DNA from: Pyrrhosoma nymphula
Taxonomy: Eukaryota > Arthropoda > Insecta > Odonata > Coenagrionidae
DNA: 64,000 nt
NCBI GenBank assembly: GCA_963573305.1
Contig: OY754335.1
Location: 13,927,501-13,991,500, forward strand
Reading direction: 5' to 3'
The notes below the pieces were generated by a model. It was not told the origin of the DNA and made no database searches. It saw only the letters and a list, made by a program, of their open reading frames with translations. Position 1 is the first letter of the stretch. Every line of letters starts with the position of its first letter. The position numbers and the translations under genes are program-made. Positions 35,191 through 48,114 of the stretch are shown here, in pieces.

Positions 35191-36309
35191 ATATTTTTAA
35201 ACCCGGAAGTTTTTGCAACCATTTAGTCGAAACAATGACTTGGAATATGATTTTTTTAAGTCATGTTTTTTCACATTATTTTGAAAAAATATGCCATTTT
35301 CTATTTTAAAATATAATACTTAGGGTCTAATTTTATACCTTAATAGTTACATTCGTAAATCGGCGTATTTAACTTCTTAACATTTATTGCATACATTAAA
35401 TTTTCCAGTTCGAGACAAAGGAAATGTTCATCACGTTTTGACTAAAATATGCCTTAGGAGTGTACTGAAGAGAACAGGCTCATAGAATTTAAATGTCAAT
35501 GATATTTAGGGGCATATATGCTTGAGTGTTCGTCAGACCACCGCACGCCTAATTAAAAGTTATTAGGTTAGGTGAAAACCACCTTACGAAACAAATTACA
35601 TCCAAATATGCAGTTTTTGTATCCGTGCGTTTTCAAAGGCGTATTTTGCGGGTAAATGAAATGGTAATAAAAGGTAAAAAGTTTGTTAAGGAAATCTTTA
35701 TTCATACCTAACGGTATGTGTTGGGTAACCATTGGCGTGGCATTCATCTCCTCAGGCTTAGAAACGTTATTGCTGAAAAATTTATTCGTCAAACAGTTCA
35801 AATTATGTGATTAACCGTTTTGAATATTAATTGCCCTGACATTTTATCGCAAATATCCAACTTTGTTTAAAAATCATAAGGAAATAAGCGTGACTAATCA
35901 AATTTTATTTTACACATGCATTACCGAAAAAATAATCTTTAGCACTATTTTAATATTATAGCTTATACTGTTACGCCCCCGTTCGTACAGTGTTCCTTCA
36001 AACTCACATGTTCCATTCTGTGTAAAGAATCTTATAAACTGTCGAAAATGTTACAAAACTACTGTGAGAGTCTGAACTATACAAAATTGATTTTGATACG
36101 ATTGGTTCTCAATATATATTGTTATTAATTTCTTTACCGGAATATATCCGGAGGCAGCAGTTTCGCATCGATGGAGCCGAAGACAGAAAAGAATGAATGT
36201 GTTAGATTCGTCGTTCTTCGGCCGGAAAAAAGAAATAATTCTCAAACTTTGGAATGATGGAGCATCCGGTTGGTGAAGGGAGGGAATCGCTTAGATAAAC
36301 GTTTTGACT

Positions 36310-36505
36310 TTTTTAGGAGGGATTTGGAGGGAGGAGGAAATGAAGCCGAGAGATGAGAGGGAGTGGTGGATTCTGGGGTGGTGGGAATGGGGGGGGGGGG
36401 GGGGTGAGGAGGCAGTTTCAAGCTAAAAGGATCAGTGGGGTGGGGACTAATCGGGGGTGCAGCGCACTTTCCATGCTTAATCAGGGTGGGGGAGGTAATG
36501 AGCCC
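36310..36505. repeat. G-rich low-complexity block with a long G run
   Basis: GGTGGTGGGAATGG followed by an uninterrupted G run of about 14 near 36390-36403. It has quadruplex potential. Open frames here are Gly- or Pro-rich artefacts. Confidence 0.65.
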
Positions 36506-36699
36506 ACGTGTCCTCAAACCACGCGACCACCGTTAAGTTTGCCAGGCTCGCTACTGAGGTACACGAGGTTTCGCGCCGTGTGTCGGCCTCCCCAAGTATT
36601 AGCGCCTCCTTATGGAAAGTGTTTCAATGCAAATACGGTTGTTAAACAACTCGTGTTATCGTACTCAATACTATACTGTGCGGTACTGTCATGATCAAG

Positions 36700-38010
36700 G
36701 GTCTGACACTCATATTACTCCATTGGTTATACATTTCACCCAAAGCACTCTAGCGGTTAGGCGCTAACTATCAGCGCTATAGCGCGACAGGTATACTCTT
36801 TAATTGAATATCTTGCAGATTTGAGTGGGAAATTACCTATTTATTTCTCAGGGGGAACTTAAAAAGGTAACTGTTCAATCAATTATGCATCCTGAAAAAA
36901 TACTGGAATCAGATTGCAGCGCAATAATGCCGTCCAGTCTTTCTCTTGGCGTTTTCGCAGCGTACTTTCTCGGCCATCTTCTTTGTTTACTTACGGTTGC
37001 GATGGCGATGTCACGTGTGGTCCCAGGCGTATTTTAAATGGAAGCTGATAAACGTCTTACAACAAAAGGAATAATTACTGCATTTTTTCACAAAAAATAA
37101 AAGATTTATGGCAAACGCATACACTCTTTATCTTTTTCACGCATACGTATTTTTCCATTTGCGCCTGGAACAATTGGCGCTAGTAGTAATCAATACGAGA
37201 TATCGCAATTCCATCAAACCCTTGGTCATGATATTATGTTCCATTAAATATTTTTGCAACCATGGACACTAGAATTTGAGGATAGCAGACTCCCAACTTC
37301 GGTGTTATACCTATTTTGAAGCTGCCATCTGCGACGCCACTGTCTTGAGTGAGTCACTTGTTACAGATGATCCCTATGTATCACACATTTCCCTTTTTTC
37401 AATTTCGAACTTAGGGAAATTACGGCTAGGTAGGAAGACACTAATGATTTTAATTGTCAAATGTTAATGTTAGAACGATCACAACTACAAAACAAAATCA
37501 TTAGCGTTAGTATGAGTAATGAGAGTAATTCACGAGTACTTGAATTCGATAATACATACTTTCAATGATCACATCCAAGAGATTTGTATCACATAGGGAA
37601 GGAAAACCAAAATCTGTCAAAATAATGAGAGGTTTGCAATGGATACATAAGTAATCATCAGCATCGACCATGCCCTGCTATACGGTAAAGTGAAGAATAC
37701 AAGAGAGTTTTTACATTACCCTTAAACAAGCTTCTGTTCTTCACACCTAAATTTTTGTTCTTTCTCACGGTTACAGAATACCCTGTGGAGAATCCAGGAA
37801 CAAAGTAAGATCTTTTATCCATTTTTAGTCGATCAATCAATCGTTTTGCATACCAACAATCGGAAATCCACTTAAGCCGCCATTCGTAAACAAAGTGACA
37901 ATGTGCCTCCAAGTCCTCATTAAGCCACCTATCGAACGGTTTCAATAAATTAAACAAAAAAAACAATGAAAGCGCACTGAAATTGGCGGGGCTGGTTGTA
38001 AATACGACAG
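36700..38010. other. noncoding
   Basis: A 123-codon minus-strand frame at 37658-38029 shows no recognisable family and no supporting signals. GCGCTATAGCGC near 36774-36785 is a short palindrome. Confidence 0.4.
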
Positions 38011-38016
38011 ATACCG

Positions 38017-38192
38017 ATAAAATTATCACAAAAAAAATAAGGATACTTTGTAAATTTCCACTCTGAGTTTATTTCATCGACCTAGGTTTCGGCGAATTTT
38101 GCCATTGTCAAGGTTGCCGAAAGCAATGGGTAGGTGAAATAAACTCAGTGTGGAAATTTACAAAGTATCCTCCTTTTTTGTGATAATGCTAT
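38017..38192. repeat. foldback hairpin element
   Basis: Arms of about 60 bp are inverted copies with few mismatches: GGATACTTTGTAAATTTCCA on the left and TGGAAATTTACAAAGTATCC on the right. The centre holds CCTAGGTTTCGGCGAATTTT, GCCATTGTCAAGG and TTGCCGAAAG, itself partly self-complementary (TTTCGGC/GCCGAAA). The centre resembles the one in the inverted repeat at 56.4-56.9 kb. Such GTTTCG...CATTGTCAAGG cores occur in terminal parts of some retroelements, including Penelope-like ones; that link is inference. Confidence 0.75.
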
Positions 38193-38789
38193 CGATCGTT
38201 CACTTCCAAAAGTTGTTGCCCGATTCTTTTAACTCTATTTATGGCAGATGCACTGAAAATAGTACATCGGATCGTATTTTTGACATTTTTAATATGAGGG
38301 ATTCTAACATTGTCCATGAAAGAATGCTTGACAAGGCTACTTCTGTGAATATGAGCTTTCGATTTCCTTAGGAACTGATTACAAATGATCATATTGCCTA
38401 AGGTATTGGTTAAATTCGAAATTCACAATCAGAGACAATTACATTATCTTAACGAATAATTGTCATCAGAAATTCCCTACCGAGTTAAGCCGCTCGGATA
38501 AACTGAATCTTTTGAATGCTGTATATAACTGCAAAAATAATACTATAGCATGCCATAATAAATTCATAAATGAAGTAGAATAATGAACCAACCACAAAAC
38601 TGCCTTTTGCGTGACGTGACGTTTGTGCTCATTCTCGAAAATTTGGCGACGAGCCTATTCCCAAGCTCATTGGAATAAAACCATAGCAAGACAATTCAAA
38701 GTAATGTCGTCAGCGTCATTTATGGAAAAAAGACACTGAATTGTTTCAGAGAGTCACGCTTGATCGTTGTATTAAACTCCGTGTACCGT

Positions 38790-39730
38790 GGGTATTTATT
38801 TATTTATTTAATGCAGTCCAAAAACAGCACAAGGCCAATTACAAAAGACTAATAATGACAAATAAAACAATTAACAAACAGTAAACAAAATGTAGACAAC
38901 AATGAACAAACAATATTCAACAGTATTATCAAATAACAAACAAAATGGTAGTATTCATAGAGAGAGGAAAATTACGATGGAGATGGTGCGAAATAGATGA
39001 GGGATAAAAAAAAGGATCAAAATTGGGAACACATTTTGAAAAGGAGTTAATTGAAGAAGGGAGTCTGAAGAGAAAAGAACGTTTAGAGACAGAAAGGCGT
39101 GGGGTGAAACAGTGAAAAAGGTCACTCAATCTCAATCTCGTCGTGCGCGAAGGAACACGAAGCGGGAAAAGGGAAAGAAGGTCAGATGATCTGTATTTGC
39201 CATTAATAATATTTATGAAGAGTCTCCTGTCATTGAGGACACGGCGATCAGCTAGAGTCGCAATACCAAGAGAGGATCTAATCATATTGAGGAAAAAGTT
39301 GCGGATAGGCTTGTGGCGGTAGCGGACAACAGACAGGAAAAAATTTAACGGGCGTTCAAGGAGCTTTAGTGAAGAAGGTGGGGCCGTAGCCCAGATTTGG
39401 CTGCAGTATTCCAGGACCGGAGAGACACAGGAAAAGAAAAATGTGCGTAGAACAATTAAATCGGTAATTTCTCGGTAGCGATACATTATACCAACGACAT
39501 AGCACGAGTGGCAATGGATTTTATGTGTTCACGGAAGAGCTGCTTAGAATAAAAAATAACCCCTAAATCTCTCTGAGTGGTGACTGAAGGAATATTATGC
39601 CCAGATAGATGGTAATTATGACTCAGGATAGATTTCCGTAAAGAGAAAGGTAGGATAGTAGATTTAAAGAGTTAAGGACACTTTGGAAACTCTCACTTAA
39701 GTTATCTTTGGATGAAATCCCTATAATCGA
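38790..39730 (-). pseudogene. CR1/jockey-like LINE, 3' part of reverse transcriptase
   Basis: Read on the minus strand, HNIPSVTTQRDLGVIFYSKQ and LFREHIKSIATRAMSLV come first. After a small frameshift a 185-codon frame (39486 to 38929) begins MYRYREITDLIVLRTFFFSC. It continues VSPVLEYCSQIWATAPPSSL, LERPLNFFLSVVRYR and then RRVLNDRRLFINIINGKY. LG...d..L.f..HI and S.LEY.S.vW are hallmark C-terminal blocks of CR1, I and jockey-like non-LTR retrotransposons. A 3' untranslated region follows and ends in (AAAT)n at 38793-38813 (ATTTATTTATTTATTT on the plus strand). The copy lacks the endonuclease and most of the polymerase domain. Confidence 0.8.
38793..38813 (-). repeat. (AAAT)n tail of the LINE
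   Basis: TATTTATTTATTTATTTAAT on the plus strand sits at the 3' end of the minus-strand LINE, as expected for a non-LTR element tail. Confidence 0.8.
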
Positions 39731-40534
39731 AATTTCGTTGGAATACGCAGTAGAGAAAGGTGTATAAGGGGTTGTACATTAATAAAAATGTTAGTTTTGC
39801 ATGGTGTTGTACTATTTTGTTGAATGTAATATAAAGATTCTGTTTGAAGCGGTTTAACTCCTGGGGTGTTTATGATGATATTACTTGGGTATATCGTCAT
39901 GTTATTTTCCCTTTTTGTGGGAATGGCATTTTATTGGTACCTTAGGAAACTTGAAGCTTATTTTCGCGGGTACAACCGTTGGAGAACCGTTTCATGGACG
40001 AGGTTGGAATCACTTAAGAAAATTGGAGAAATTATGAGAAGGGAATATTATATTCAAATGTTCTTTTCATCTTTTAAAATATAGGAATATTTCCACATTT
40101 ATGCAAGGCACTGAAATATTAAGGAACTCATCGGTTTGAACATTATTTGAGATCCATAAAAAGCATTTATTTTTTATAATACCTTTAGACCTTGCAGCAC
40201 TAATGTGCTCGCGAGGATCTTGTGTCATCATTATTTCTTATGTTATTTAATTACTAGGCAAATTCCTTGTCAATTTTTTATTGTTTCATTTATTTAAATA
40301 TGCATTTTTAAATGCCTCAAGGGTAGTTTCAAATGAAGCGAGTCCCTACGCCAAAAACGAAAATAAGTCACAAAGTTTTCTTGCACGTCTCGAAGGGGAT
40401 TGACTTATCTCAGTCTAAAAGGCGTCGATCTTTGGATTATTTTTTACTAAAAATACTATAAATATCAAACGCGCTAAACATTTATATCAGTCCAGTTTCA
40501 TTTTCGTCTTTATTTTAGAAATGTGATTTAAAAC

Positions 40535-41035
40535 CAACTAAGTTCCAGAAAACATCCCCAGAAAAGAATTTTTATACGATTTGAAAGGAAATTGGTTTCT
40601 CTCTAAAAAAGGAAAACTCTCAACCTGATAGTCTTGAACAGCCTAAATTGGTCAATCAATCGTTATGGAACATATGTTCCAAACCTCTCTTAGGAGTTAC
40701 GGCGGAATATTACCTTTTCTATAATGAAATTTGTTGATATCTCAGCCTTAATCAATAACAAGTTTAATTGCAAATATGCTCAGTTTTTTTAATTTCTCTT
40801 AATTATGCATTGCTTGAATTTTGAGATTTTGAGGATAAATAATATTTAAAACCACCAAAAAGCTGTAAAACGTGTCCTCTCGAGAATTTTTCATTCGATT
40901 CGAAAGGGCAAACTCGTATTCTCATGGATTTTAAAATCCAAAATTAGTTACCGAACCGTTGTTAAAAAAATATCGCAAACCTCTCTTGGAAGAAGTCTCT
41001 GGGAGAATTTTTCCTCTCTTCCCGTCTGTGATCTT
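40535..41035 (+). repeat. diverged tandem duplication, two units of about 340 bp
   Basis: Unit A (about 40535-40725) and unit B (about 40850-41030) share blocks in order: AAAACCA, AGAATTTTT.ATxCGATT.GAAAGG, and CAAACCTCTCTT.G.AG. Between them is AT-rich DNA. It is an old duplication or two members of a repeat family. Confidence 0.4.
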
Positions 41036-41099
41036 CTTTTCCCAATCCGGCTATAAGTTGCTCAGCTTTCCATTTTCTCCGACAAAACCCTCCCCGTGC

Positions 41100-42480
41100 G
41101 CGTTAGAGAGACACTCCAAGGCGAATGTTGGGGGGGCAGTCGTCTTCTGGAGGGTGAGGGGGTTATACTGCCACTTTCATTCTCCACCCCCTTCGCCGTG
41201 TTCTTCGGATGTAGCGCCGTGCCCTTGGCGCTTGTGAGAGGGCTTGTTCCACGGTAGGGTGGACGTGGGCGAAATCCTGGTGTTCGGCCAGGGGGACGAT
41301 GGAAAGAGAGGGCGGATTTGGGATATATGAAAGTTTGGGCGCCTTCCAAGCGTGGAGTGATTTAGATGTATGTGTTCCTTTTGGAGAATGGGGGCGTGTC
41401 TGGAAGGAGATAAACCCCACTCGCTTCTTCCACCCCACTCAACCTCACGTAAAGAACTCTTTCTCTATCTCTTTGCGTCCCTTGGATGTCCTGATGTGCA
41501 TTTAGAGGCGTACCAGAAAAACGGGTGAAAGAAAGTTCACGTGAAAGGTTTTCTGAAGTAGATGTTCTAATCCGCGCGCCCGTCGTGTTTTTTTTGTTTT
41601 TCTGTGGTGTTTTGGGGAATATTCTCCATAATAATAATATATTTTTTGGTTGCTACGTTAATTTTTTTCTCTAGGTAACCTTTATTAGCTTACTTATGTA
41701 GGGATGATTAAGATAGCGACAAAAAATGGGTGGATATTAGTAACATATATGATGTTGCAATTCATGTCTTGAAATTAAGGTTTTTAGCTGTGTATTTAGA
41801 GGTGCTGAGATAAACGTGCAAAAATGTTTACGCGGAAGGTTTCATTATACGGATGATGGACTCACGTTAGCATCATTTGTTTCGTGCCAGTGTGTTTTCA
41901 TGGTATAATTTCCTTAATTTGAGTTTTTTGCTTGATTAATAAATTTTGGCTGTAAAATTTCTCATCGTAGTATACGTGCATATTATTTAAGGTAGCTACG
42001 GATCTTCGGTGGACAACTATTAATATGCCCAACTAATATTTGTCTTGAACTTGCAGCTTGAAAATTCTTAGCAGTTGGTGGGAGCCTTTTAGTGAAACCT
42101 TTTGATTTCATGTATAATTACCATTTAGTACGAGTGTCAATTTAATTTGATTAATAGTGTTTTAATTATTCTGGCTCTAATCGGTGGGAAACATTCAATT
42201 AGTTAGCACCAAATAAACTAATACTCGATATTTTATTTGTAATGAGAAATCAATCATGTATCTGTTGCTTTTAAACAATGTTGTCTATTTTATAATCTTA
42301 ACTTGTTTATATTAACCTAATTAGCCTAAAATTTGCCACTTGAGAAAATATAAAATAATGAAAGTCAGAAAAAATGAATAATATTGAGATAATGATGGGG
42401 AGACCATTGTACTCTAAATTTAAATCATTCACTCCATTGATGCATGCTTTGAAGTTAATAATTAAAATTCCCTTATAGAA
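41100..42480. other. GC-rich block then AT-rich noncoding
   Basis: 41.10-41.45 kb is GC-rich with overlapping frames on both strands and no recognisable domain. GAGGCGTACCAGAAAAACGG near 41507 and GAGGTGCTGAGATAAACGTG near 41799 begin weakly similar stretches of about 55 bp. Nothing else recognised to 42.48 kb. Confidence 0.4.
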
Positions 42481-42784
42481 TTTTTTTCCTTTTCAACGGT
42501 CATTGGTTAGAAAAAAATGTGATAGATGTCAACATGCCTCTTCTCATCAAGATCTATTCTCAAGATGCGATACAAATGTTTATTTCGAATCATTCTCGGA
42601 AACGTGTACTGCTATCTGGCGGCTTAAAAGAAAACTTTGTGAGTATTTTTTCTCTTGTTTATTTATTGGGACTCCAAAAAGGTCTGCGTTCTCATACCCC
42701 GAGCACTTGAGAAAAAAATCGTACATCCTAAAAAAAATGACTTCAACCCCAAAATATATTCGAATTCTTTGCGGAACTCCCTCG

Positions 42785-44060
42785 GGAGGAAAGGACACGA
42801 GAGATGGAGAGAGAGAGAGAGAGAAGGGAGGGGGGGAGAAAGGATGACGTCCCAATCTTTCTTGCAACTTTTTTTCTGTAAGTTGGCTTTCTCCCTCTCA
42901 CTTCGCCATTCTCTCATCCCTTCACTTCTTCCCGTCAAATTTTTTGTCCCTCCACGTGATACAGGAAAACGCGGACCCTGTGAATGGAGTTTTCAAGTTC
43001 CCGACGGGTTGGAGCCTGCGGAATCGGGAAAACGTATTTTCCGAGAATTCCCAGGAATTCCCATTTTTTTTTCATTTAATTCTTATAGATCGTCAGTATT
43101 AATGGCTATAGCATCGACTGTTCATTAACAGCAAAGACGTATTGAGGGCAGATCAACTAGGGGCACGTGACCAGGGTGTGTGCAGTCTTGCATAGTAACG
43201 GAGAGGCACTTAACTAAGGATAACTAAGTCCTAAATAGGGGTCAACAGGAATTTCATGGTTGTTGCATCGCTTTCCCAGGACACTAAACAGGGCCACTCC
43301 AGCTCTGGTAAACAGTATTCTTCGGTATTAGTTTCTGTTGTACTTGAAGTTTCCTGAAATTAGGTAATATTATTATTTTTAGTTGGCTCAAAGAGCAATG
43401 TTCCCTACTTCCCGAACAATTTTTTTCGGGATTCGGGAAAGAGAAATTCCTGGGAACGGACGGGAAGGAATGCTCTCCAGAAAACACTACCTGTGAGGTA
43501 CAAGGGTGGAAGAGAAAGAAGGATTCATTTTGCAAGAGAAGGAGGAAGAAAGATGGCAAAGGAAAGATAGCGGGCAAGAGCGAGATGAAATAGGAGATTG
43601 GTGGAGTGACGGAGATGGAGTTGGTGTGTTTATATTTTTTCTCACCCGCTTCAAAAACTCGTGTTTTTCCTTCTCCCTTTTCCCCTTGCTACATCTACCA
43701 CCCCTATCTTCCTCTCTCTCTCTCTCGATCTTTCCCCCTTTTTACCCCTACTTCTCTCCCCCAAGAAACCTAACGCTCCCGCGACGGTTGAGTCGTTGAA
43801 AACTCCTTGGAGAGCCGTTAGTGGCGAAGATTTGCCGTAGCCACCGGTTTTCCTCCAGGAAAGGAACGAAAAGGGAAGGTAAGGGAAGATTTGAGAAGGG
43901 CAGAAGGGTATGGAAGTGGGAAAAATGGGAAGGAGAAGGGTTTTGAGATGTACAAGGGAATGGAAGGGATAGGGTGCAAGTAAAGACCCCTGCGGAATCA
44001 CCTCATATCTCTCTCTCCCTCTTCTTATCTCCTCTTCTCATTCTATCTTCTTGTCCGTTC
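42785..44060. repeat. alternating purine/pyrimidine low-complexity blocks
   Basis: A GA microsatellite lies near 42806-42824. Then purine-rich 43500-43620, pyrimidine-rich 43665-43770, purine-rich 43850-43975. The many open frames on both strands here have low-complexity composition and are not called. Confidence 0.6.
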
Positions 44061-46000
44061 GTCCTTTTATCCCCTCGGGGAGAAACGGTGACATTCGGTT
44101 AGAGAAGGGTTGGTTGGCTGGGTGGTGTTCTAAAAGGCAACGGGAAGGAAGGAAACAAGCATAGGAATACTTCCCGACCCCCAGAATCCGTTGAATATTT
44201 TGACAAGAAATAGAGCAGAAGAAACTGTCATGCCGTATAGTTTATGACGAGCCGGAGGGCGCCAAGACTATTATTCAAACTCGATTTATATCTTTGGTCT
44301 AGGTCATAAAAATTGCTGACTTTTTTCCTCAGAGTTAGTAAGAAAACTTCTTAAAATATCCACGGACGTAAGTCATACAAAAATTCCCACAGCATGAGAA
44401 ACGATCGTTTTAGAGAATAACTTACCATGTTTCAGTTATGACATGAGTTCCATAAAAATAGCCATAGAAGAAGATATCAATAAAATTTAGTTTATGGCTC
44501 TATCTCTGGTTTATAAAAAAAATCAGACTGTGGATTTGTGGTATTTATGGAATGTTCCCATTATTTTTTATATTCCTGGAAATTTTATTTTTCTCTTCTT
44601 CTATTTTCTTCTCTGTCACAAAATTTAATGCAAATGATACAAATTTTATGTACACGTATTTGCTACGTATAATCTCCAAACACTTTCACATAGCTCTTCC
44701 CTCCTTCAAAATCCTAGACTTTTTTCAATTAATTTTGGCCAAATACTAAGTAGGTACTGATTAGTTTCCTTCCCAGTTTGTGCATCTTTTTCAGATGGTA
44801 TCAATTATTTCTTATTCTTCTCTTTTAATCTTTAATAAATAGCCCACACTCGTTATCACATTCAGTACTGATGCATGCCGCGTATCGTTCGCAACTATGC
44901 TTGCTGCAGCGCTTGATCAGTTAACTGCAATATTTCTTCATATTGACTCATATTTCACATGTGTCAATAGCATTATTTTGTACGTAAATAAGAATCGAAG
45001 TTAATCCTAGTTAGGATTTATTTAAATCTTTATTCTTCTTGTACCGTAAATTATCATTTGCGATTGCAGCAATAATACTTCAGTAAAAATCTCTCTCTTC
45101 CGAGAATAACTTATATATAACACCCCTGTTTCGTTGATTATTTTCAAATTAATTGTAAGAGATGTATCTCAGTTGGGTTCAATTTCGAAGCGCATTAGGC
45201 TTTTTCATTGAGTGCAGAGGCATAGGAATATTTCACCAACAATTTTCTGATATTCCAGGCAAAGCCAAGTGAAATTTTATTTTATGTTTTATAGGTGTGC
45301 TGCTTACAAATAATTTTACTTTTCTTTAGAAATATCGTCTTTTTAAAGGACTCACTCATGTAAACAGGTAAATATTTATGAATAGAGTGTGGTTTCGATC
45401 GAAACTCTTCTGCTATGGACCCAAAACGTATCCACTGTGCTTATGTATGGAATGGTATATTCTTAGATCATTCTTTCAGGACTTAAATATTTTTTAAATG
45501 CGCATTTCAATGACTTTTTCACTTGGTAGGTAAAAGAGATTTTGATCACGAAAATATTCTCATGAAAATATTTATTATGTTTCACCGAAGCCTCAATTAG
45601 TCGCTGTTTCCATGCGCCTCCAAATTTAATTAGTGGATAAATATTTGCTTTTTATTTTGTTATAAGTGATTCTATTTGCCACTTTAAGATCCTAACTCAT
45701 CCTCTACGAGATATTTTACTGAAATTTTATTCTAAAATTCCCACACCTTCCCTTAACCTTTGTCGTCATTGAAAGTTGGATAAATGGGAGGTTAAAAAAG
45801 ATTTTATGCCTCGTATTCTTCTGTATTTTTGATTAAAGAAGAAGAGTAAATGTAAAATAAGTAATGCATGACTCAGTTGGTGAGTATCTAACTTACGCAA
45901 TGTTTTACCTTCGTGTGCATGCCTCCGGAAAAACAATATTAATCCATTATACTCTTCGGCGAGAGATGCTTGCGGGTGTTTGTTTAGTCGAGAGAGTTAA
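44061..46000. other. noncoding, AT-rich
   Basis: No gene, RNA or repeat recognised. Confidence 0.5.
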
Positions 46001-46051
46001 GAGCATGGGAGTTGGAAAAGGACCCTAGACTGAGTAAGCACTGCAGAAAAG

Positions 46052-46216
46052 ATGACGATATTGGAGACAGAAACTGAAACGGGGGCAGTAACCATTCCTA
46101 GTCCTGAGGTTGAGGCAATAAGGGCGAAGAAAAAGCTCGGCTTGAGAAAGGGGATCCGTAATGAGAGGCTGAAGAGCCTATGCGAAAGGGGAAAGGAAAT
46201 GTGGAGAAGTGGATGA
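46052..46216 (+). other. short charged open frame, unassigned
   Basis: A 54-codon frame from ATG 46052 (MTILETETETGAVTIPSPEV) turns strongly basic (AKKKLGLRKGIRNERLK) and stops at TGA. Its codons look less like low-complexity DNA than most frames in the window. After the stop the same phase stays open for about 38 more codons. I recognise no family, and it may be a piece of a retroelement or chance. Confidence 0.15.
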
Positions 46217-46419
46217 ATCAGCGCATTGGATTCACATGGACGTTGGGTGATTCACGTGCTGAAAGGAAATGATTGCTGTACGCCAAGTCTTGGAGAGCTT
46301 TTTCCCAGACGACCTAGACAAGAGGACCCTAGATAGAACGGGAGGTCGTCCTCATCCTGGGCCCTTCAAAAAAGCATATGCACTAATAGATACACGAGTG
46401 TCTCACAGCGATTCTTCTA

Positions 46420-47515
46420 GGAAATAAATGCGTTGTTCAGGAACGAGTAACAGGGGAATACCTACTCGTAGTATAGAACGAATCGGGGTGGACTCTGGAG
46501 GTAATGCCAAATATATCCATCCATAGTCGCTCTTGTTCCACCAAGTGCAGTTCTTGGTATTAATCAAGCTTCTCCGTCTTTTTCTGTCGTTTTATGTTTC
46601 CTCTTTGCTAACTTCACCCCGCTATACGTCTCTCTTCTGTCTCTTTTCACGTCATATCCATCTATTTACGTAGTCTTCCCCTAAGTCGTTTCTCCTTTTT
46701 TCCCTTTTCTTCCCGAAATCTGGGAGTTCTTATCTTTTATTTTTTTTTAATTCCCCAACCATCTGAATCTTTTTCCTTATTTATAACTGTTACTAAATCC
46801 AATTTCATTACTAATGTCTGTATTTCTTTTCTGTTCATTCTTCTCTTTACCACTATAGTTTACAAGATCTAAAAAAAAATGATAATCAATATGGATTACT
46901 ATTTCCCGGTCCTGGTGAATTCTAAAGAATTATATCGTCGTTTTCATTACCATTCCCAATATAATTATGTAAATCACTTATGACTTATGATTTTGTCCAC
47001 TATTTTCAGCATTTTTCACTTAGATGCTCGCTGTCAAATAAAATATTCCGTCTGAAAACATTTCTAAACTTTTGTTAATTAATGCCGTAGTAGAAAAATG
47101 GCACAATTGTTTTGCGTTTCAAAAAATGTTAATGTATTTTTAATAACATCGAAAATAGAAATGATGAAATAATTTCATAGGTTTAAAGACCACATATTTT
47201 CGACGGTGTCCGCTATTTGTTATTCGGTCTCAAAGAAGAGAATACATACTTGAAAATTGCATCGTATTTTTTCATTTCTGTGAGACTATGGAGTTGATTT
47301 CATTTTCAATCTTGATCATAATTTATAATTAAGTATTGATTCCCAAAATGTTTCAACTAGTAATTCTTAAGAACAAGGTTTATTTTAAAAGATTTTGATA
47401 GCAAGAATGAGCGGAATTCTACGATCGCTATCACAGACAAAGCCTGATAAGGTTACAGCGAATTAGGACTGCTCGAATGAAAGCGAGCCTCCTCTCACCC
47501 TTTCAAAATGGTGAA
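46420..47515. other. noncoding, AT-rich
   Basis: Nothing recognised. Confidence 0.5.
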
Positions 47516-47530
47516 AAACATATATATATA

Positions 47531-47582
<52 letters not shown>

Positions 47583-47615
47583 GGAAGCTTTCACGAGCGT
47601 GAACACTAAGTTTAA

Positions 47616-47628
47616 GAAAGAACATTTA

Positions 47629-47672
<44 letters not shown>

Positions 47673-47686
47673 TAAATGTTCTTTCC
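47616..47686. repeat. perfect palindrome centred on a TA array
   Basis: AGAAAGAACATTTACT, then (TA)n, then AGTAAATGTTCTTTC. The 15-bp unique arms are exact reverse complements, so the entire 70-bp stretch can fold into one hairpin. Confidence 0.9.
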
Positions 47687-47866
47687 CCACCCCCTGTCAA
47701 GTGTATATTTCATTGTTGTGGCCTTCTTCTCCTAGAGAAAGGTGGAGCGAATATCTTCACCGAAATATCGGAAGTTTTTATTTGTGTTCTTTTTTCCGTG
47801 TGTATATTTTTATCGGCCACCCTCTTGGCATATTGTATATTTATCACCCGAGTGATTCTCCTGGAA

Positions 47867-47917
<51 letters not shown>

Positions 47918-47956
47918 CGTTCACTCACTCACACACCGCCTTTAGGCGAATAAATA

Positions 47957-48114
47957 TATAATAATTTGAACAGAAGGTGAAAGAAAGAGATAGGAAACAT
48001 GTAACTAAAATTGGACGAAGACACTGGTGATGTGGCATCTTCCACATCACCAGTGTCTTCGTCCAATTTTAGTTACATGTTTCCTATCTCTTTCTTTCAC
48101 CTTCTGTTCAAATT

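Larger units (their letters stand above)
33330..36230. other. noncoding with scattered repeats
   Basis: Apart from the repeat copies listed, nothing is recognised. A 14-bp palindrome CGCGACGCGTCGCG lies at 34002-34015. TTAGGTTAGGT at 35563-35573 is too short to call telomeric. Confidence 0.45.

Noticed and set aside
35563..35573. TTAGGTTAGGT as telomere repeat
   Set aside because: Only two TTAGG units; too short and not at an end.
37658..38029. 123-codon minus-strand frame
   Set aside because: No family recognised, no splice or promoter context; kept only as noncoding pending transcript evidence.
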